A DNA stretch of 35,003 nucleotides from Natrarchaeobius chitinivorans (GCF_003841505.1 NZ_REGA01000027.1:1-35003); one strand, 5' to 3'; shown: positions 7,781 through 16,763, counted from the stretch's first letter. Translations and numbers: made by a program. Notes: generated by a model from the sequence alone, not told the origin.

Positions 7781-8825
7781 CGAGTTTGTCCAGTCCAGCC
7801 GACTCGATGTCCTCGCCGCCGACGGACGACCGGAGCGCGTCCATGCCGTCGTCGCGGTCGATGTCGAAGTCGTTCCGGTACAGTTCGTCGACCCGGTCCA
7901 TCTCCTCGGCGGTGAGTTTCGGTACGTCGCTTGCGGCCGCCCAGTCGTCGATATCGTCGGTCGTCCGGAACGTCGGCGTGACGGTCGCGACCGGATCGTG
8001 TGAGAGCAACCACGCGATCGACGCCTGCCCCATCGTCCGCTCGCCGTCACGTTCCAAAAACCGCAGTTTCTCGAGTTTCTCCCAGCCGGTTTCGTACCAC
8101 TCGTCGGGACGGAACCCGCGGTGGTCGCCCTCGCCGAGTTCGGTCTCGGGCGTCACCTGCTCGTTCAGGATGCCCGAGGAGTGTGGCACCCGCGGGATCA
8201 GGCTCGTCGAGGAGCCGGTCTTCTCGATCGTCTCGAGGAAGTGGTTGCCGACCTCCTGTTCGAGCGCGTTCCAGACGAGTTGGACCGAGTCGAACTCCTC
8301 CTCGATCGCGAAGTCACCTTCGGCGAGCCAGCCGATCGAGGGGCCGAGCGCGAGCCCCGTCGCCTCGATCGTTCCCTCTTCTTCGAGTTCGTCGAGCAGT
8401 TCCAGAACGTCGGACGTGATCTCCTCGACGTTCGCGTTGTGCAACTGGAGGACGTCGATCGAATCCATCCCGAGGCGCTCGAGGCTCTTCTCGACGGCCT
8501 CGCGCAGGTAGTCCGGGTCCATCTCCTTCGGTAACTCGCCGTGGCCGGCCTGCGGGTTGTTATAGAAATCGTAGCCGACTTTGGTGGCGATCGTCACCTC
8601 GTCGCGAACGTCTGCCAGGGCATCTCCGATCAGTTCCTCGCTTCGTCCGTGGCCGTAGACGTCGCCGGTATCGAAGTACGTTACCCCCTGGTCGACGGCG
8701 TGGCGAATCATCTCGATCGCGTCCGCCTCCGTCCGGTCGCCCCACCAGTCGGTGCCGACGACCCACGCGCCGAAGCCGACCTCGCTGACCTCGACCCCGG
8801 AGTCACCCAGTTCGCTGTGTTGCAT
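7770..8825 (-). CDS. Aldo/keto reductase
   Basis: This 351-residue protein is an NADPH-dependent oxidoreductase of the AKR superfamily with a TIM-barrel fold. The catalytic tetrad is visible: Asp52 in YFDTGDVYGHGRSE, Tyr57, Lys82 in IATKVG, and His129 in VLQLHN. The C-terminal part has the usual cofactor-binding segments (ASIAWLLSHDPVATVTPTFRTTDDI). The start gives a standard N-terminus (MQHSELGDSGVEVSEVGFG), and a TATA-like sequence lies about 29 bp upstream. The substrate cannot be told from sequence; such enzymes reduce aldehydes, ketones or sugars. Its 3' end is involved in a 33-bp tandem repeat. Confidence 0.92.
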   Translation of the reverse strand: MQHSELGDSGVEVSEVGFGAWVVGTDWWGDRTEADAIEMIRHAVDQGVTYFDTGDVYGHGRSEELIGDALADVRDEVTIATKVGYDFYNNPQAGHGELPKEMDPDYLREAVEKSLERLGMDSIDVLQLHNANVEEITSDVLELLDELEEEGTIEATGLALGPSIGWLAEGDFAIEEEFDSVQLVWNALEQEVGNHFLETIEKTGSSTSLIPRVPHSSGILNEQVTPETELGEGDHRGFRPDEWYETGWEKLEKLRFLERDGERTMGQASIAWLLSHDPVATVTPTFRTTDDIDDWAAASDVPKLTAEEMDRVDELYRNDFDIDRDDGMDALRSSVGGEDIESAGLDKLAAD

Positions 8826-8977
8826 ACCCGCCCCTTCGAAGCGAGAGAACTTATGGCGTACGGAACGCTCAGGACGGCGATCCGAACCGGTTCGGTGTCT
8901 TTCCGTTCGATCCGCGCTGGCAGGGCCGTTCGGACTCGAGTCGAACCGTTCTTGAGCGGGCGCTAACTAGTTCGGAT

Positions 8978-9187
8978 ATGGACGACGCTCGTCGTCGATC
9001 CCACGGCCGAATCCTCCTCGGGATCGTCCTCGCCGTCGCGGTGCTCGTACCCCTCGCCGTCACACAGTTGGAAGTGCGGCCGGATCGGATCACGGTCGGG
9101 ACGGTCGTGGTAACAGTCCTGTTGGTGGCCGGTTCGATCGCGCTCCCCGCGTTCCTCTTCTCGCGGTGGCAGGCTGCCGAACGGTGA
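8978..9187 (+). CDS. Small two-helix membrane protein
   Basis: This 69-residue protein has two hydrophobic segments (about residues 12-28 and 39-62) joined by a short polar loop, LEVRPDRIT, and a basic N-terminus (DDARRRSHGR) suggesting that end stays in the cytosol. No family is recognised. Codon use and GC at third positions resemble the neighbours, which supports a real gene. It is alone between the divergent aldo/keto reductase gene and the acyltransferase gene. Confidence 0.55.
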   Translation: MDDARRRSHGRILLGIVLAVAVLVPLAVTQLEVRPDRITVGTVVVTVLLVAGSIALPAFLFSRWQAAER

Positions 9188-9296
9188 CGACCCCAGTGGC
9201 GACCGAAGGGACCGGTAACACTCGAGTCACCACCTGGAGTCGGCGAAACGGACGCACAACCGAACCCCTATCAACTCGGCGGGCAATACTCGAACC

Positions 9297-10196
9297 ATGA
9301 CGAAGCGGTACGTCTCGCTCCCCGACGACGCGGAGGCGGGAATGCGTGAGTTCATCGACGAGGTCGACCGGCGACTCGAAAGCGACGAGGATACCTGTTC
9401 CGTCGTCGAGGACGTCCTGATCGACCTCTCGGGCGACCGCGAGGCCTACGAGCGCTGGCAGGACGGCGAACCCGTCTCGCCGGCCGAACGAGTCCGGTTA
9501 CAGAGCTACGATCCCTGTAACACGACACTCGAGAGCGAGTACTACGCCGAAAAAGACGAGGATCGATTCCGGCGATCGAAACACCTTCAGTGGCTCTGGC
9601 GGCAGTTCGACAGCCTGCCGATCGCCGACAACGTCGAGTTCGCGCTTCGCTTCCGGCGGATGCTCGCACACCACCTCTTCGAGGAGTGCGGGGAGAACTG
9701 TCGATTTTTCAAGAGTATCTCGTTTACGTACGGTCACAACATCACGATCGGCGACAACGCGGTCGTCCACGACGGCGTCCACCTCGACGACCGCGGCAAA
9801 CTAACGATCGGCGACCGGGTGTCGGTCTCCGACGGCGTCCACGTCTACAGTCACGACCACGACGTCGTCGACCAGACCGAGGTCCGCAACTACCACACGA
9901 TCGTCGAAGACGACGTCAGACTCACGTACGACTCCATGGTCCGGGCGGGCAACAGGGTCGGCGAGAACGCCATCGTCGGTGCCCGCGGCGTCGTCCAGAA
10001 CGATGTCCCCGCACACCACATCGTCGTCGGCATGCCGGCACAGAGTGTGAAGATCAAACCCGGCTGGGAGTCGGTCGCGACGCCGATCGACGAGGCGGGC
10101 GTCAACCGCCAGGAACAGCGCCGAATCGAGTACGATCTGCCCGATGACCTCGAGGTGTTCGACGAGTTCGGTCGCGACCTTCACCCCCCGCGGTAA
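9297..10196 (+). CDS. Left-handed beta-helix (hexapeptide) acyltransferase
   Basis: This 299-residue protein has an all-alpha N-terminal half (1-140) and a hexapeptide-repeat domain (about 145-250) with turns such as ITIGDNAVVHDGVHL, LTIGDRVSVSDGVHV and VGENAIVGARGVVQNDVP. His186 in VYSHDHD matches the catalytic base position of maltose/galactoside O-acetyltransferases. It likely transfers an acetyl or other acyl group from CoA to a sugar or similar hydroxyl. The long N-terminal helical part is unusual compared with the simple 190-residue enzymes of the family and may help assembly or substrate choice. A TATA-like CCTATCAAC lies about 28 bp upstream of the ATG. Confidence 0.85.
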   Translation: MTKRYVSLPDDAEAGMREFIDEVDRRLESDEDTCSVVEDVLIDLSGDREAYERWQDGEPVSPAERVRLQSYDPCNTTLESEYYAEKDEDRFRRSKHLQWLWRQFDSLPIADNVEFALRFRRMLAHHLFEECGENCRFFKSISFTYGHNITIGDNAVVHDGVHLDDRGKLTIGDRVSVSDGVHVYSHDHDVVDQTEVRNYHTIVEDDVRLTYDSMVRAGNRVGENAIVGARGVVQNDVPAHHIVVGMPAQSVKIKPGWESVATPIDEAGVNRQEQRRIEYDLPDDLEVFDEFGRDLHPPR

Positions 10197-10270
10197 GTTT
10201 TTCCACCCTGACTGTCTCCGGTTCCTGATGCAGGGAACATCCAAGTACCTTGCGAACCTATGACACGGTG

Positions 10271-10594
10271 ATGGAGCTCTGGGGCTGGCTCATCGGCTAC
10301 GTGGTGCTGTTTGCCCTCCTTCATCTGGTACTGTACTACGTGTACGCTCGCCGCGAGGACGGCGAGAGCTCGAGTTCGCCGTCGTTTGCCGATCCGGATC
10401 GCGGCCGGACCTATCCCAGGTCCGGCACCGACCGCTACCCGCGTCCGCCGGACGGCACCGACGACGTCGAGGACCCAGAGGAGGACCACGAGATAGACGG
10501 CGAGTCGGTTCGCTGTCCACACTGTGGAGCCCACAACGCGGCGGATCAGACGTTCACGTACTGCTGGCGCTGTGTCTCCACGCTTCGCCACTGA
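10271..10594 (+). CDS. Membrane-anchored zinc-ribbon protein
   Basis: This 107-residue protein starts with one hydrophobic segment (about residues 3-25), continues with an acidic, Ser/Pro-rich disordered linker (28-80) and ends in a zinc ribbon with CPHC near residue 85 and CWRC near residue 100. Such small anchored zinc ribbons are common in haloarchaea and their role is unknown. I use ATG 10271; in-frame TTG 10250 and GTG 10268 are alternatives and would only lengthen the tail ahead of the membrane helix. Confidence 0.7.
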   Translation: MELWGWLIGYVVLFALLHLVLYYVYARREDGESSSSPSFADPDRGRTYPRSGTDRYPRPPDGTDDVEDPEEDHEIDGESVRCPHCGAHNAADQTFTYCWRCVSTLRH

Positions 10595-10662
10595 ACGCGG
10601 GCTTCCGCGGGTATTGAAACCGTCGGTGACAGTCACTCGAGCCGACGGTAATCGACGATTAC

Positions 10663-10671
10663 GCTTTTATT
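10663..10671 (+). promoter_or_regulatory. TATA box of HalOD1 gene
   Basis: GCTTTTATT is centred near 10667, predicting transcription from about 10693. This favours the ATG at 10708 over an in-frame GTG at 10678, which would lie upstream of the transcript. Confidence 0.5.
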
Positions 10672-10707
10672 GATGGGGTGCCGAGTGACGAGGGAAGACG
10701 AACAGGT

Positions 10708-11022
10708 ATGAACGGCTACCCATCTCCCGCCTCACACTCTCGCTCTCCATCGGTGTATCGTGCGTTTCACGATCCGGACGGACCGGCGACGCTCAGTACG
10801 ACCGTCGTCCACGCCCTGGCCGACTGTCTGGGCGTCGATCCGACCGACGGCCGAATCTCCCTGTACGACACTGTCGACCCCGACGCGCTCGATGCGCTCT
10901 TCCGACCGCGTCACGACGGCACTCCCCGCTCCGGCGGGACGCTCTCGTTCGTCGTCGAAGACCACTACGTCACGATCTACGGAAACGGCGAAATACTGAT
11001 CGAGCCGCCGACGACCCGGTGA
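10708..11022 (+). CDS. Stand-alone HalOD1 output-domain protein
   Basis: This 104-residue protein is essentially a single HalOD1 domain, a small fold found in Halobacteria at the output end of receiver and other signalling proteins. Supporting segments are STTVVHALADCLGVDPTDGRISLYDTVDPDALDALF and the strand pair LSFVVEDHYVTIYGNGEILI. It has no receiver or DNA-binding domain of its own. The mechanism is unknown; it is thought to take part in protein-protein signalling. A second, diverged single-domain HalOD1 protein lies at 27690-27980. Confidence 0.8.
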   Translation: MNGYPSPASHSRSPSVYRAFHDPDGPATLSTTVVHALADCLGVDPTDGRISLYDTVDPDALDALFRPRHDGTPRSGGTLSFVVEDHYVTIYGNGEILIEPPTTR

Positions 11023-11080
11023 GCCAGCCGAACGGGAACGAAACGTATAGTCCACCGGCAACCGGGGACAGTGATCCGTC

Positions 11081-11644
11081 TCAGCCGGTTTCGAGTTCCT
11101 TCACGACCCCCGCGGGGTTGCCCCCGACGACGACTCCCTCGGGTACGTCGTCGGTAACGACCGCGCCGGACGCGACGACAGAGCCGTCTCCGATCGTCAC
11201 GCCGGGGTTGAGAACCGCTCGCCCGCCGATCCACACGTCGTCACCGATCGAGACCGGTTCCCCGTACGCGAGCCCCCTGGCTCGATCGGCTGGATCCAGC
11301 GGGTGAGACGCCGTGTAGACGTGTACGCTCGGGCCGAAAAGACAGTTCCGCCCAATGTCGACCCGGCAGACGTCCAGGATAACGCAGCCGACGTTCGCGT
11401 AGAATCCCTCGTCGACGTGGACGTTGTACCCGTAATCACAGCGAAACGGCGGGTCGATCCAGCACGCCTCGGCGCACGTTCCAAAGAGTTCGTCCAGCAG
11501 ATCCAGTCGCCGTTCGTACTCGGCCCCCGAAATCCGATTGTACTCGGCGAGGAGCTCTCGAGCCCGCTTGGAATCCGCCAGGAGTTCGGGATCGGTGGGA
11601 TCGTACAGCTCCCCGTTTACCATCTTTTCCCGCTCGCTCGGCAT
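11081..11644 (-). CDS. Maltose/galactoside-type O-acetyltransferase
   Basis: This 187-residue protein has the size and order of the Maa/LacA family: an N-terminal helical Mac domain (MVNGELYDPTDPELLADSKRARELLAEYN at 8-36) and a left-handed beta helix (about 70-185). His114 in VYTASHPL is the expected catalytic base, and the C-terminal coil reads SVVASGAVVTDDVPEGVVVGGNPAG. It should move acetyl groups from acetyl-CoA to a sugar hydroxyl; the acceptor is unknown. The ATG at 11644 is supported by an A/T-rich TATA-like ATTTAATTA at 11663-11671. It is unrelated in layout to the longer acyltransferase at 9297. Confidence 0.9.
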   Translation of the reverse strand: MPSEREKMVNGELYDPTDPELLADSKRARELLAEYNRISGAEYERRLDLLDELFGTCAEACWIDPPFRCDYGYNVHVDEGFYANVGCVILDVCRVDIGRNCLFGPSVHVYTASHPLDPADRARGLAYGEPVSIGDDVWIGGRAVLNPGVTIGDGSVVASGAVVTDDVPEGVVVGGNPAGVVKELETG

Positions 11645-11710
11645 GGTCGATATCTCGCACGGATTTAATTAAGCATTGTTGGTAGGAACACCGGCGATGC
11701 TCGAGCGGGT

Positions 11711-11805
11711 CACGCTGACTGCAGCCCGATAGTACCGGTCCGAACCGACTGTACTCCGGTAGTACCGGTCCGAACCGACTGCAGCCCGATAGTACCGTTC
11801 CGAGC
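11711..11805. repeat. 30-bp tandem repeat, about three units
   Basis: Two complete 30-bp units at 11731-11760 and 11761-11790 share AGTACCGGTCCGAACCGACTG, with a partial unit before (11711-11730) and after (11791-11805). The repeat sits between the TraB-like gene and the promoter of the acetyltransferase gene, about 40 bp upstream of its TATA-like box. It could be a binding-site array, but no regulator is identified. The short start AGTACCG is also found at the edge of the palindromic repeat at 201, possibly by chance. Confidence 0.75.
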
Positions 11806-11867
11806 ATCGCCTGAAGGAGATCGTGGCCATCCAGCGGTCCCGCCGGGACGTCGGTACAGCAGCCACC

Positions 11868-12623
11868 TCACTCGAGCGCGCGTTCGGACAACGCGTCCTC
11901 GAGGGCCTCGAGGTGGTCGACGCCGACGACGGCGACGACGTCTCCCCGTTCTCGGATCTCCTCGAGGCGCTCGGCCATGCATCGCTCGCGGGTCTCGTCC
12001 CGGTAGGAGAGTGCCGTGCCGTCCGTCTCGACGCTGCCGAGCAGCGCCTGGACGGTGGCGACGTGCGAGCGCTCGTGGGCCGCCTGGCGCTCCGGCGGAT
12101 CCGCGGGTGTACAGTCGTACTCGATCGGGTCGTCCCTGGTCACCGTCATCGAGGTCGCGTGGGTCAGCGTCGCCGCGACCCGACAGGCCAGGGCTTCGCG
12201 AGTTGCACCGCCGAGACTCGAGGCCACGCGCCGTGCGGTCGCGGCCGAGGCGCGATCCGCGACCAGTCGCGTCACGAGTCTGCGTACGAACGACCAGTTC
12301 GGCGCGTCGATACCGACGACGTCGGCCGTCGCCGCGGCCCGGATCGCGGCGCTCATCTCGCCGCCAAAGCGCGGCGAGCCGTTGCCATCGGCCTCGTCGG
12401 CGTAGCTCCGGTACAGCGGGAGTGCGGCCGGGGGTAACTCGAGGGCGAGCACGTCGGGATCGACGGCGTCGACGACGCGCTCGACGCGCGCGACGCTCGC
12501 GGGGTGATCGTGTACGACGCCGAGGAGGGAGAGGTCGCCGGCCGGCCCGTCGATTCGTCGGCAAAACTGCTCGGTGATTCGGGGGTCGTCGAACGACGCG
12601 GGGAGGGACGGACAGTCGTCCAT
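11868..12623 (-). CDS. TraB-domain protein without membrane segments
   Basis: This 251-residue protein shows the hallmark strands of the TraB/PrgY/GumN group: LLGVVHDHPASV (33-44), PDVLALELPPAALPLY (56-71) and, near the C-terminus, VVAVVGVDHLEALEDAL. In that group the conserved His and Glu residues are thought to form a metal or catalytic site, and some members act in pheromone shut-down. Many archaeal TraB proteins are about twice this size and carry C-terminal membrane helices; this one has none. Its substrate is unknown. A TATA-like GGGTTATGCC about 29 bp upstream fits the chosen ATG. Confidence 0.7.
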   Translation of the reverse strand: MDDCPSLPASFDDPRITEQFCRRIDGPAGDLSLLGVVHDHPASVARVERVVDAVDPDVLALELPPAALPLYRSYADEADGNGSPRFGGEMSAAIRAAATADVVGIDAPNWSFVRRLVTRLVADRASAATARRVASSLGGATREALACRVAATLTHATSMTVTRDDPIEYDCTPADPPERQAAHERSHVATVQALLGSVETDGTALSYRDETRERCMAERLEEIRERGDVVAVVGVDHLEALEDALSERALE

Positions 12624-12922
12624 TACTCGAGCGGTAATACGTGACTACCGGCATAACCCTTCCGTTGTAAGCGTTCGTCGGCTCGGCTGACAGTCTCGTT
12701 CTGGAGAATCCCCGGGCTACCGCCGATCGTGGCGTCGACCGACCAGCCCTCGTCGAATCGGTTCGATCGACGATCGGAACGCGACGTAGGGGCCGATTAC
12801 GGACTGGAGAGAACCCCGTCCGAAAAGAGGTGAGTGGTCCACGGCGGAATCGAGGGACGATCGATCGGTCGTCTCTCGCTTCGGTCGAGTTGTCAACCGG
12901 AGAACTCCGATCGTGACGGCCG

Positions 12923-14281
12923 TCAGTCGCCCGTTCCAATCACCCTGATCGTTCGTTCGTCGGCGTCGTCGCCGGTGTCGACGACGACGGGGAACGCTGT
13001 CGTCTGTGCGGCTGGATACGTCTCGTAGCCGAGCGAGACCGTCCCCCTCTCGCCCGCCTCGAGTGCGACCGAAACCGAATCGACCAGCTGCGGATCGTGG
13101 CCGACCACGAGTTCGACGTCCCGGCTGATCGGCTGGTTTCCGACGTTTTCGACCCGCGCGGTTACCTCGAGCCGGTCGCCCGCATCGACGGGCGCGTTCG
13201 TCCCCTGGATGGAGACGTCGAGTCCCGTCGCGTCTCGAGCGAACACCTCGACGATCCGTTCGTCGGCGTCGTCGGCTCCCACGACGCGGACGGGGAATCG
13301 ATCGTCGTGCTCGACGGGGTACGTCTCGAACGCGAAGGTGACCCGTTCGGTCTCGGGCCAGTCGACGGCCACCGTCGCCGCGTCGACGACCGTCGGGTCC
13401 TCGCCAACCACGAACTCGAGTTCCTGCGTCGTGTCGCCGACCATCATCATGTCGCCGACGTTTTCGACTTCGGCGACGACTTCGAGCGTACCGCCGGCGG
13501 GGACCGGATCGTTCGTTTCGACGATCTCGATCGCGAGCGGCGGCCTGATCTCGGGACCGTCGACGCTTGCAGGCTCGCTCAGCAGTCCGATCTCCGAGAC
13601 GGCGATCGCAGTCGTCGGATAGCCGGCGCTCATCCAGCCCGGACGCTCGGGTGCGAGCGTCACGCTGTCCTGTTCGCCTTCGAGGTCCGATACCTCGGGG
13701 ACGGTCATGTTCTGTCCTTCGACCCAGATGAGGCGGTCGAGACGCCCGTCTCGAGTCGATGCGGTCGCCGTGAGTTCGACGGTGTCGTCGACGCCGATCC
13801 GTTCGTCCTCACCCGGATCGACCGAGAGGTCGACGGTCGGGGCGAGCGCTCCGTCGTCGTCGACGCGAACGGTCCAATCGGCCCGTAGTTCCCCGCTGTC
13901 GGGGTCGATGGCAGTTACCTCGTGCGTGCCGGTCGATTCGAACGTCCGAAACGCCGCCGGGACGCCGGCTGCGTACTCGTAGTCGAGGGCAAGCGGGGCA
14001 CCCCTGCCGCCGGGTTCGCCGTCGCCGTCCCACTCGACGTCGCCGGGTTCGAACTCGCGGGGCGGTTCCGCTTCGAACAACACCGTCGATTCCGGGACGA
14101 CGGTAACCTCCTGCGTCGCCGGTCGACGCCGCTCGAGGCCGGTTCCGACCGTGACGGCACGGCTCTCGAGCCACTCGCTCAGTTCGCTCACCACGCCGAT
14201 ACCGCTGCCGAAAAGCGCGCCGGACCAGCCGGCTGCGACCCCCTCGAGGACGGTCCGTCGGGCGGTCGTTCGATCTGGCAT
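12923..14281 (-). CDS. Secreted protein with two CARDB-type adhesion domains
   Basis: This 452-residue protein begins with RTTARRTVLEGVAAGW, a twin-arginine-like segment followed by a weak hydrophobic stretch, so export by the Tat route is plausible but not certain. A beta-rich, PKD-like part follows (about 75-170, FESTGTHEVTAIDPDSG). Two CARDB-like domains come last: one with ETNDPVPAGGTLEVVAEVENVGD and one with GTNAPVDAGDRLEVTARVENVGN. These extracellular beta-sandwich repeats usually serve binding or adhesion. There are no cysteines suggesting a lipid anchor and no C-terminal membrane helix, so the mature protein may be free or bound to the S-layer. The gene stands alone. Confidence 0.7.
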   Translation of the reverse strand: MPDRTTARRTVLEGVAAGWSGALFGSGIGVVSELSEWLESRAVTVGTGLERRRPATQEVTVVPESTVLFEAEPPREFEPGDVEWDGDGEPGGRGAPLALDYEYAAGVPAAFRTFESTGTHEVTAIDPDSGELRADWTVRVDDDGALAPTVDLSVDPGEDERIGVDDTVELTATASTRDGRLDRLIWVEGQNMTVPEVSDLEGEQDSVTLAPERPGWMSAGYPTTAIAVSEIGLLSEPASVDGPEIRPPLAIEIVETNDPVPAGGTLEVVAEVENVGDMMMVGDTTQELEFVVGEDPTVVDAATVAVDWPETERVTFAFETYPVEHDDRFPVRVVGADDADERIVEVFARDATGLDVSIQGTNAPVDAGDRLEVTARVENVGNQPISRDVELVVGHDPQLVDSVSVALEAGERGTVSLGYETYPAAQTTAFPVVVDTGDDADERTIRVIGTGD

Positions 14282-14364
14282 ACCCGCCGTTGCTGGGCGT
14301 ACGGCCGGAAAAGATCGGGGGAACGTTCCGGAAGAAACGTCGGCTTACCGATCGCTGTACCGAT

Positions 14365-15624
14365 TTACACGCCGGTCGAGTACCGCAAGAGTCCGGCGAA
14401 GCCGCCGAAGGCGTTGTAGAGCTGTTCGCCCTTCTCGAAGTCCGTCGAGATGAACTTCGTCTCGGTCCCGCGTTGTTCGGCGATCTCGATGAGGTGGTCG
14501 ATGGCGTCCTCGCGGTCTTCCTCGGTCGCCTCGACGTCGCTTCCGCACTCGCTGCAGGTGTGATCCGGCGTCGACTTCCGCCGGTCGATGACCTCGCGGT
14601 CGGTGTTGTCACACTCCTCGCAGTCGTACGTGACGACGTCCTTGCGGAGGTCCTCGCTGATCAGCAGACGGTCGACCGCCCCCATCATCAGGTTTCGGCG
14701 GGTCTGCTCGAACCCGTAGGTCGCGAGTTCGCCCGCGTTGAGTTCTTCGAAGAACTCCTCCATCTGCTGTTTGTCCTTCATCACCTCCGCGTCGGCGAGT
14801 GCGTCTTCGGCGTTGTCGACGAGGTCCTTCAGCCCCGACTCGTCGGTGTACGCGACGTCGAACTTGCCGATCACGCTATCCTGGATCTCGTGGTGGAGGT
14901 AATCGCCGTCGAGGAACTCGTCTTTCGTCGGCGACGGTCCGCCGACGAGGATGCCGTCGAGTTCGTGGCGTTTCGGGACGAACAGATCGTTCGCCATCCC
15001 CGCGACCTCCTGATAGAAGTTGTCGATAGCCTCGAGACGCAGGCGGGCGAATCGCTGGGCGGACTGGCCACCTTTTCGCTGCTTTCCGGGGACGAGCGAG
15101 GAGGCGGATTTGACCGGTTCGATGCGTTTGCCTTTCAGCCAGCCGACGTTGGCCTCGCGCCGGTCGAGGACGACCAGCCCGTACAGCCCCTTGTCCGCGA
15201 GCATCTCCTCTAGCGGCTCCGTCAGGAAGTCCGAATCACAGTGGTAGCGAAACGACTCGACGGGCTGGGGCGGACTCTCGAGGACGTTCGTCACCATCTC
15301 GGTCCGGCCGCCGCCGGAGTCGACGGCACCGGAAAACAACACCATCCCGTTTTCCGGCGGGAACGTGTCGTAGTAGCGCAACCGGTCTTTGATGCTGGTG
15401 AGCGCGTCCTGGACGTTCGTTCTGGTCTGCTTTGACTTGATGTTGGCCGCCTCACTGTGTTCCTGGGTGACGTGGGCGACGACGTCGCTTACCTGTCTGT
15501 CCTCGGGGACGTAGATCGTCACGAGTTGCGTGCCAGAACCCTCGTAGTTCTTGAGATCCTCGATGACCTTCCGGAACTCGTATTTCTTCCGGTCGGATTG
15601 CTCCTGCTCGCCCTCCTGGCTCAT
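14365..15624 (-). CDS. prf1: Peptide chain release factor aRF1
   Basis: This 419-residue protein terminates translation at all three stop codons in archaea. The stop-codon recognition domain carries NIKS at 61-64 and Y127-x-C129-x-x-x-F133 (YHCDSDF). The middle domain has the GGQ tripeptide at 185-187 (KGGQSAQRFARLR), which triggers hydrolysis of peptidyl-tRNA. The C-terminal domain holds a zinc-ribbon-like CEEC...CSEC segment. I choose the start MSQEGEQEQSDRKKYEF because a TATA-like box lies 28 bp upstream; a longer in-frame reading would start before it. The gene is divergent from the MinD-like ATPase gene. Confidence 0.97.
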   Translation of the reverse strand: MSQEGEQEQSDRKKYEFRKVIEDLKNYEGSGTQLVTIYVPEDRQVSDVVAHVTQEHSEAANIKSKQTRTNVQDALTSIKDRLRYYDTFPPENGMVLFSGAVDSGGGRTEMVTNVLESPPQPVESFRYHCDSDFLTEPLEEMLADKGLYGLVVLDRREANVGWLKGKRIEPVKSASSLVPGKQRKGGQSAQRFARLRLEAIDNFYQEVAGMANDLFVPKRHELDGILVGGPSPTKDEFLDGDYLHHEIQDSVIGKFDVAYTDESGLKDLVDNAEDALADAEVMKDKQQMEEFFEELNAGELATYGFEQTRRNLMMGAVDRLLISEDLRKDVVTYDCEECDNTDREVIDRRKSTPDHTCSECGSDVEATEEDREDAIDHLIEIAEQRGTETKFISTDFEKGEQLYNAFGGFAGLLRYSTGV

Positions 15625-15648
15625 TGGCCGTACAAAACGGTGCTGTGG

Positions 15649-15658
15649 GTAAGTATTC
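15649..15658 (-). promoter_or_regulatory. TATA box of prf1
   Basis: GAATACTTAC on the minus strand is centred about 28 bp upstream of the aRF1 start, suggesting a leaderless mRNA and ruling out the longer upstream reading of this frame. Confidence 0.55.
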
Positions 15659-15878
15659 TTTGACACGCTACCGCGGTAACGAACGGATGAGGGTGTGTAA
15701 CACGGGAGAGACTGCAAGAACCGAGTGTTCCGGGTGTCGTGACCACCCGGTAACCCGTGGTGGAGGCCGTCACCGAGGGTCGGCAGCTACGGGAGACGCT
15801 GGCGGCCAGCGACGAACCGCTCGCCTCGGGGTGACGATTTAAGGTGATGCCGTTCCACTGTCCGGACAGTATCCGAGT

Positions 15879-16763
15879 ATGTCCCACGAGACTGTCTATG
15901 CTATCGCGAGCGGGAAAGGCGGTGTCGGGAAGACGACGACGACTGTGAACCTCGGAACGGTTCTCGCACAGGCGGGCGAGCGCGTCGCGATCGTCGACAC
16001 CGACCTCGGGATGGCGAACCTCGCCGGCTTCGTCAGTCTGACACCCGATGCAACGACCTTACACGACGTTCTCGCCGGCGACGTATCGATCGAGGACGCG
16101 ACCTACCGGCTGGCGGACAACATCGTCGCCGTCCCGAGTGGAACCGATCTCGACGAGTACGCCAAGACGTCGCCCGAAGGCCTCCGCGAGGCCGTGTCGG
16201 AACTCCGTTCGACCTACGATTACGTCTTTCTCGACGTCGGTGCCGGCGTCAGCCACGAAACCGTGTTGCCACTCGGTCTCGCGGACTCCGTCGTCGTCAT
16301 CTCGACGCCCGAACCCGCAGCAGTACAGGATTCACAGAAAACAGTCGAGTTGACAGAGCGCGCCGGCGGCGACATCGCCGGTCTCGTCATCACTCGCACC
16401 CATCCAGGAAGCGACATCAGCTACGACGAGATTGCCGACCGTCTCGACATTCCGTTGCTCGGGACGGTTCCGGACGATCCGACCTCGCGCGAGAGCGTCT
16501 GTGCCGGGACACCCCTCGTCGTCTACGATCCACAGAGCCCGGCTTCCGACTCCTATCGCCGGCTGGCGGCCGACCTCTCGGGAATCGAGATCCCGACCCC
16601 CTCGAGCGAGGAGGAGACTGCCAAGTCGGCTGAATCGACAGAGACTGCCGACTCGAGCGACCCGACCGAACCGGCTACGGAGCCCGAACCCGAAACCGAC
16701 GAGCAAGAAGCCGCACACGACGACGTCTCGAGTGCGATCACGGAAGCCGAATCGGAACACTGA
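15879..16763 (+). CDS. minD: MinD/ParA family P-loop ATPase
   Basis: This 294-residue protein has a deviant Walker A motif, GKGGVGKTT, at residues 12-20, DTDLGMANLAG (switch I region, about 40-50) and DYVFLDVGAG (Walker B, about 114-123), as in archaeal MinD paralogues. In Haloferax such proteins position chemotaxis and motility machinery rather than dividing FtsZ rings; which job applies here is unknown. Residues 236-294 form a disordered tail of Ser, Thr, Glu and Asp, and I see no C-terminal amphipathic helix for membrane binding. It is encoded alone, divergent from prf1. A GATTTAAGG TATA-like site lies about 40 bp upstream. Confidence 0.87.
   Translation: MSHETVYAIASGKGGVGKTTTTVNLGTVLAQAGERVAIVDTDLGMANLAGFVSLTPDATTLHDVLAGDVSIEDATYRLADNIVAVPSGTDLDEYAKTSPEGLREAVSELRSTYDYVFLDVGAGVSHETVLPLGLADSVVVISTPEPAAVQDSQKTVELTERAGGDIAGLVITRTHPGSDISYDEIADRLDIPLLGTVPDDPTSRESVCAGTPLVVYDPQSPASDSYRRLAADLSGIEIPTPSSEEETAKSAESTETADSSDPTEPATEPEPETDEQEAAHDDVSSAITEAESEH

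Noticed and set aside
6290-8050. Very long minus-strand frame across the histidine kinase and the reductase
   Set aside because: Arg- and Asp-rich shadow frame opposite two clear genes; its repeats simply reflect the 33-bp array.
11711-11805. CRISPR array
   Set aside because: Units are contiguous 30-bp tandem repeats with no unique spacers, and no cas genes are present.
12624-12922. Spacer between the TraB-like and CARDB genes
   Set aside because: Searched for RNA genes, repeats and small frames; apart from the TATA-like site of the TraB-like gene, nothing stands out.
14365-15717. Longer start for aRF1 (31 extra residues)
   Set aside because: The extension begins upstream of the TATA-like box at 15649-15658 and does not resemble the family; MSQEGEQEQ is the normal N-terminus.
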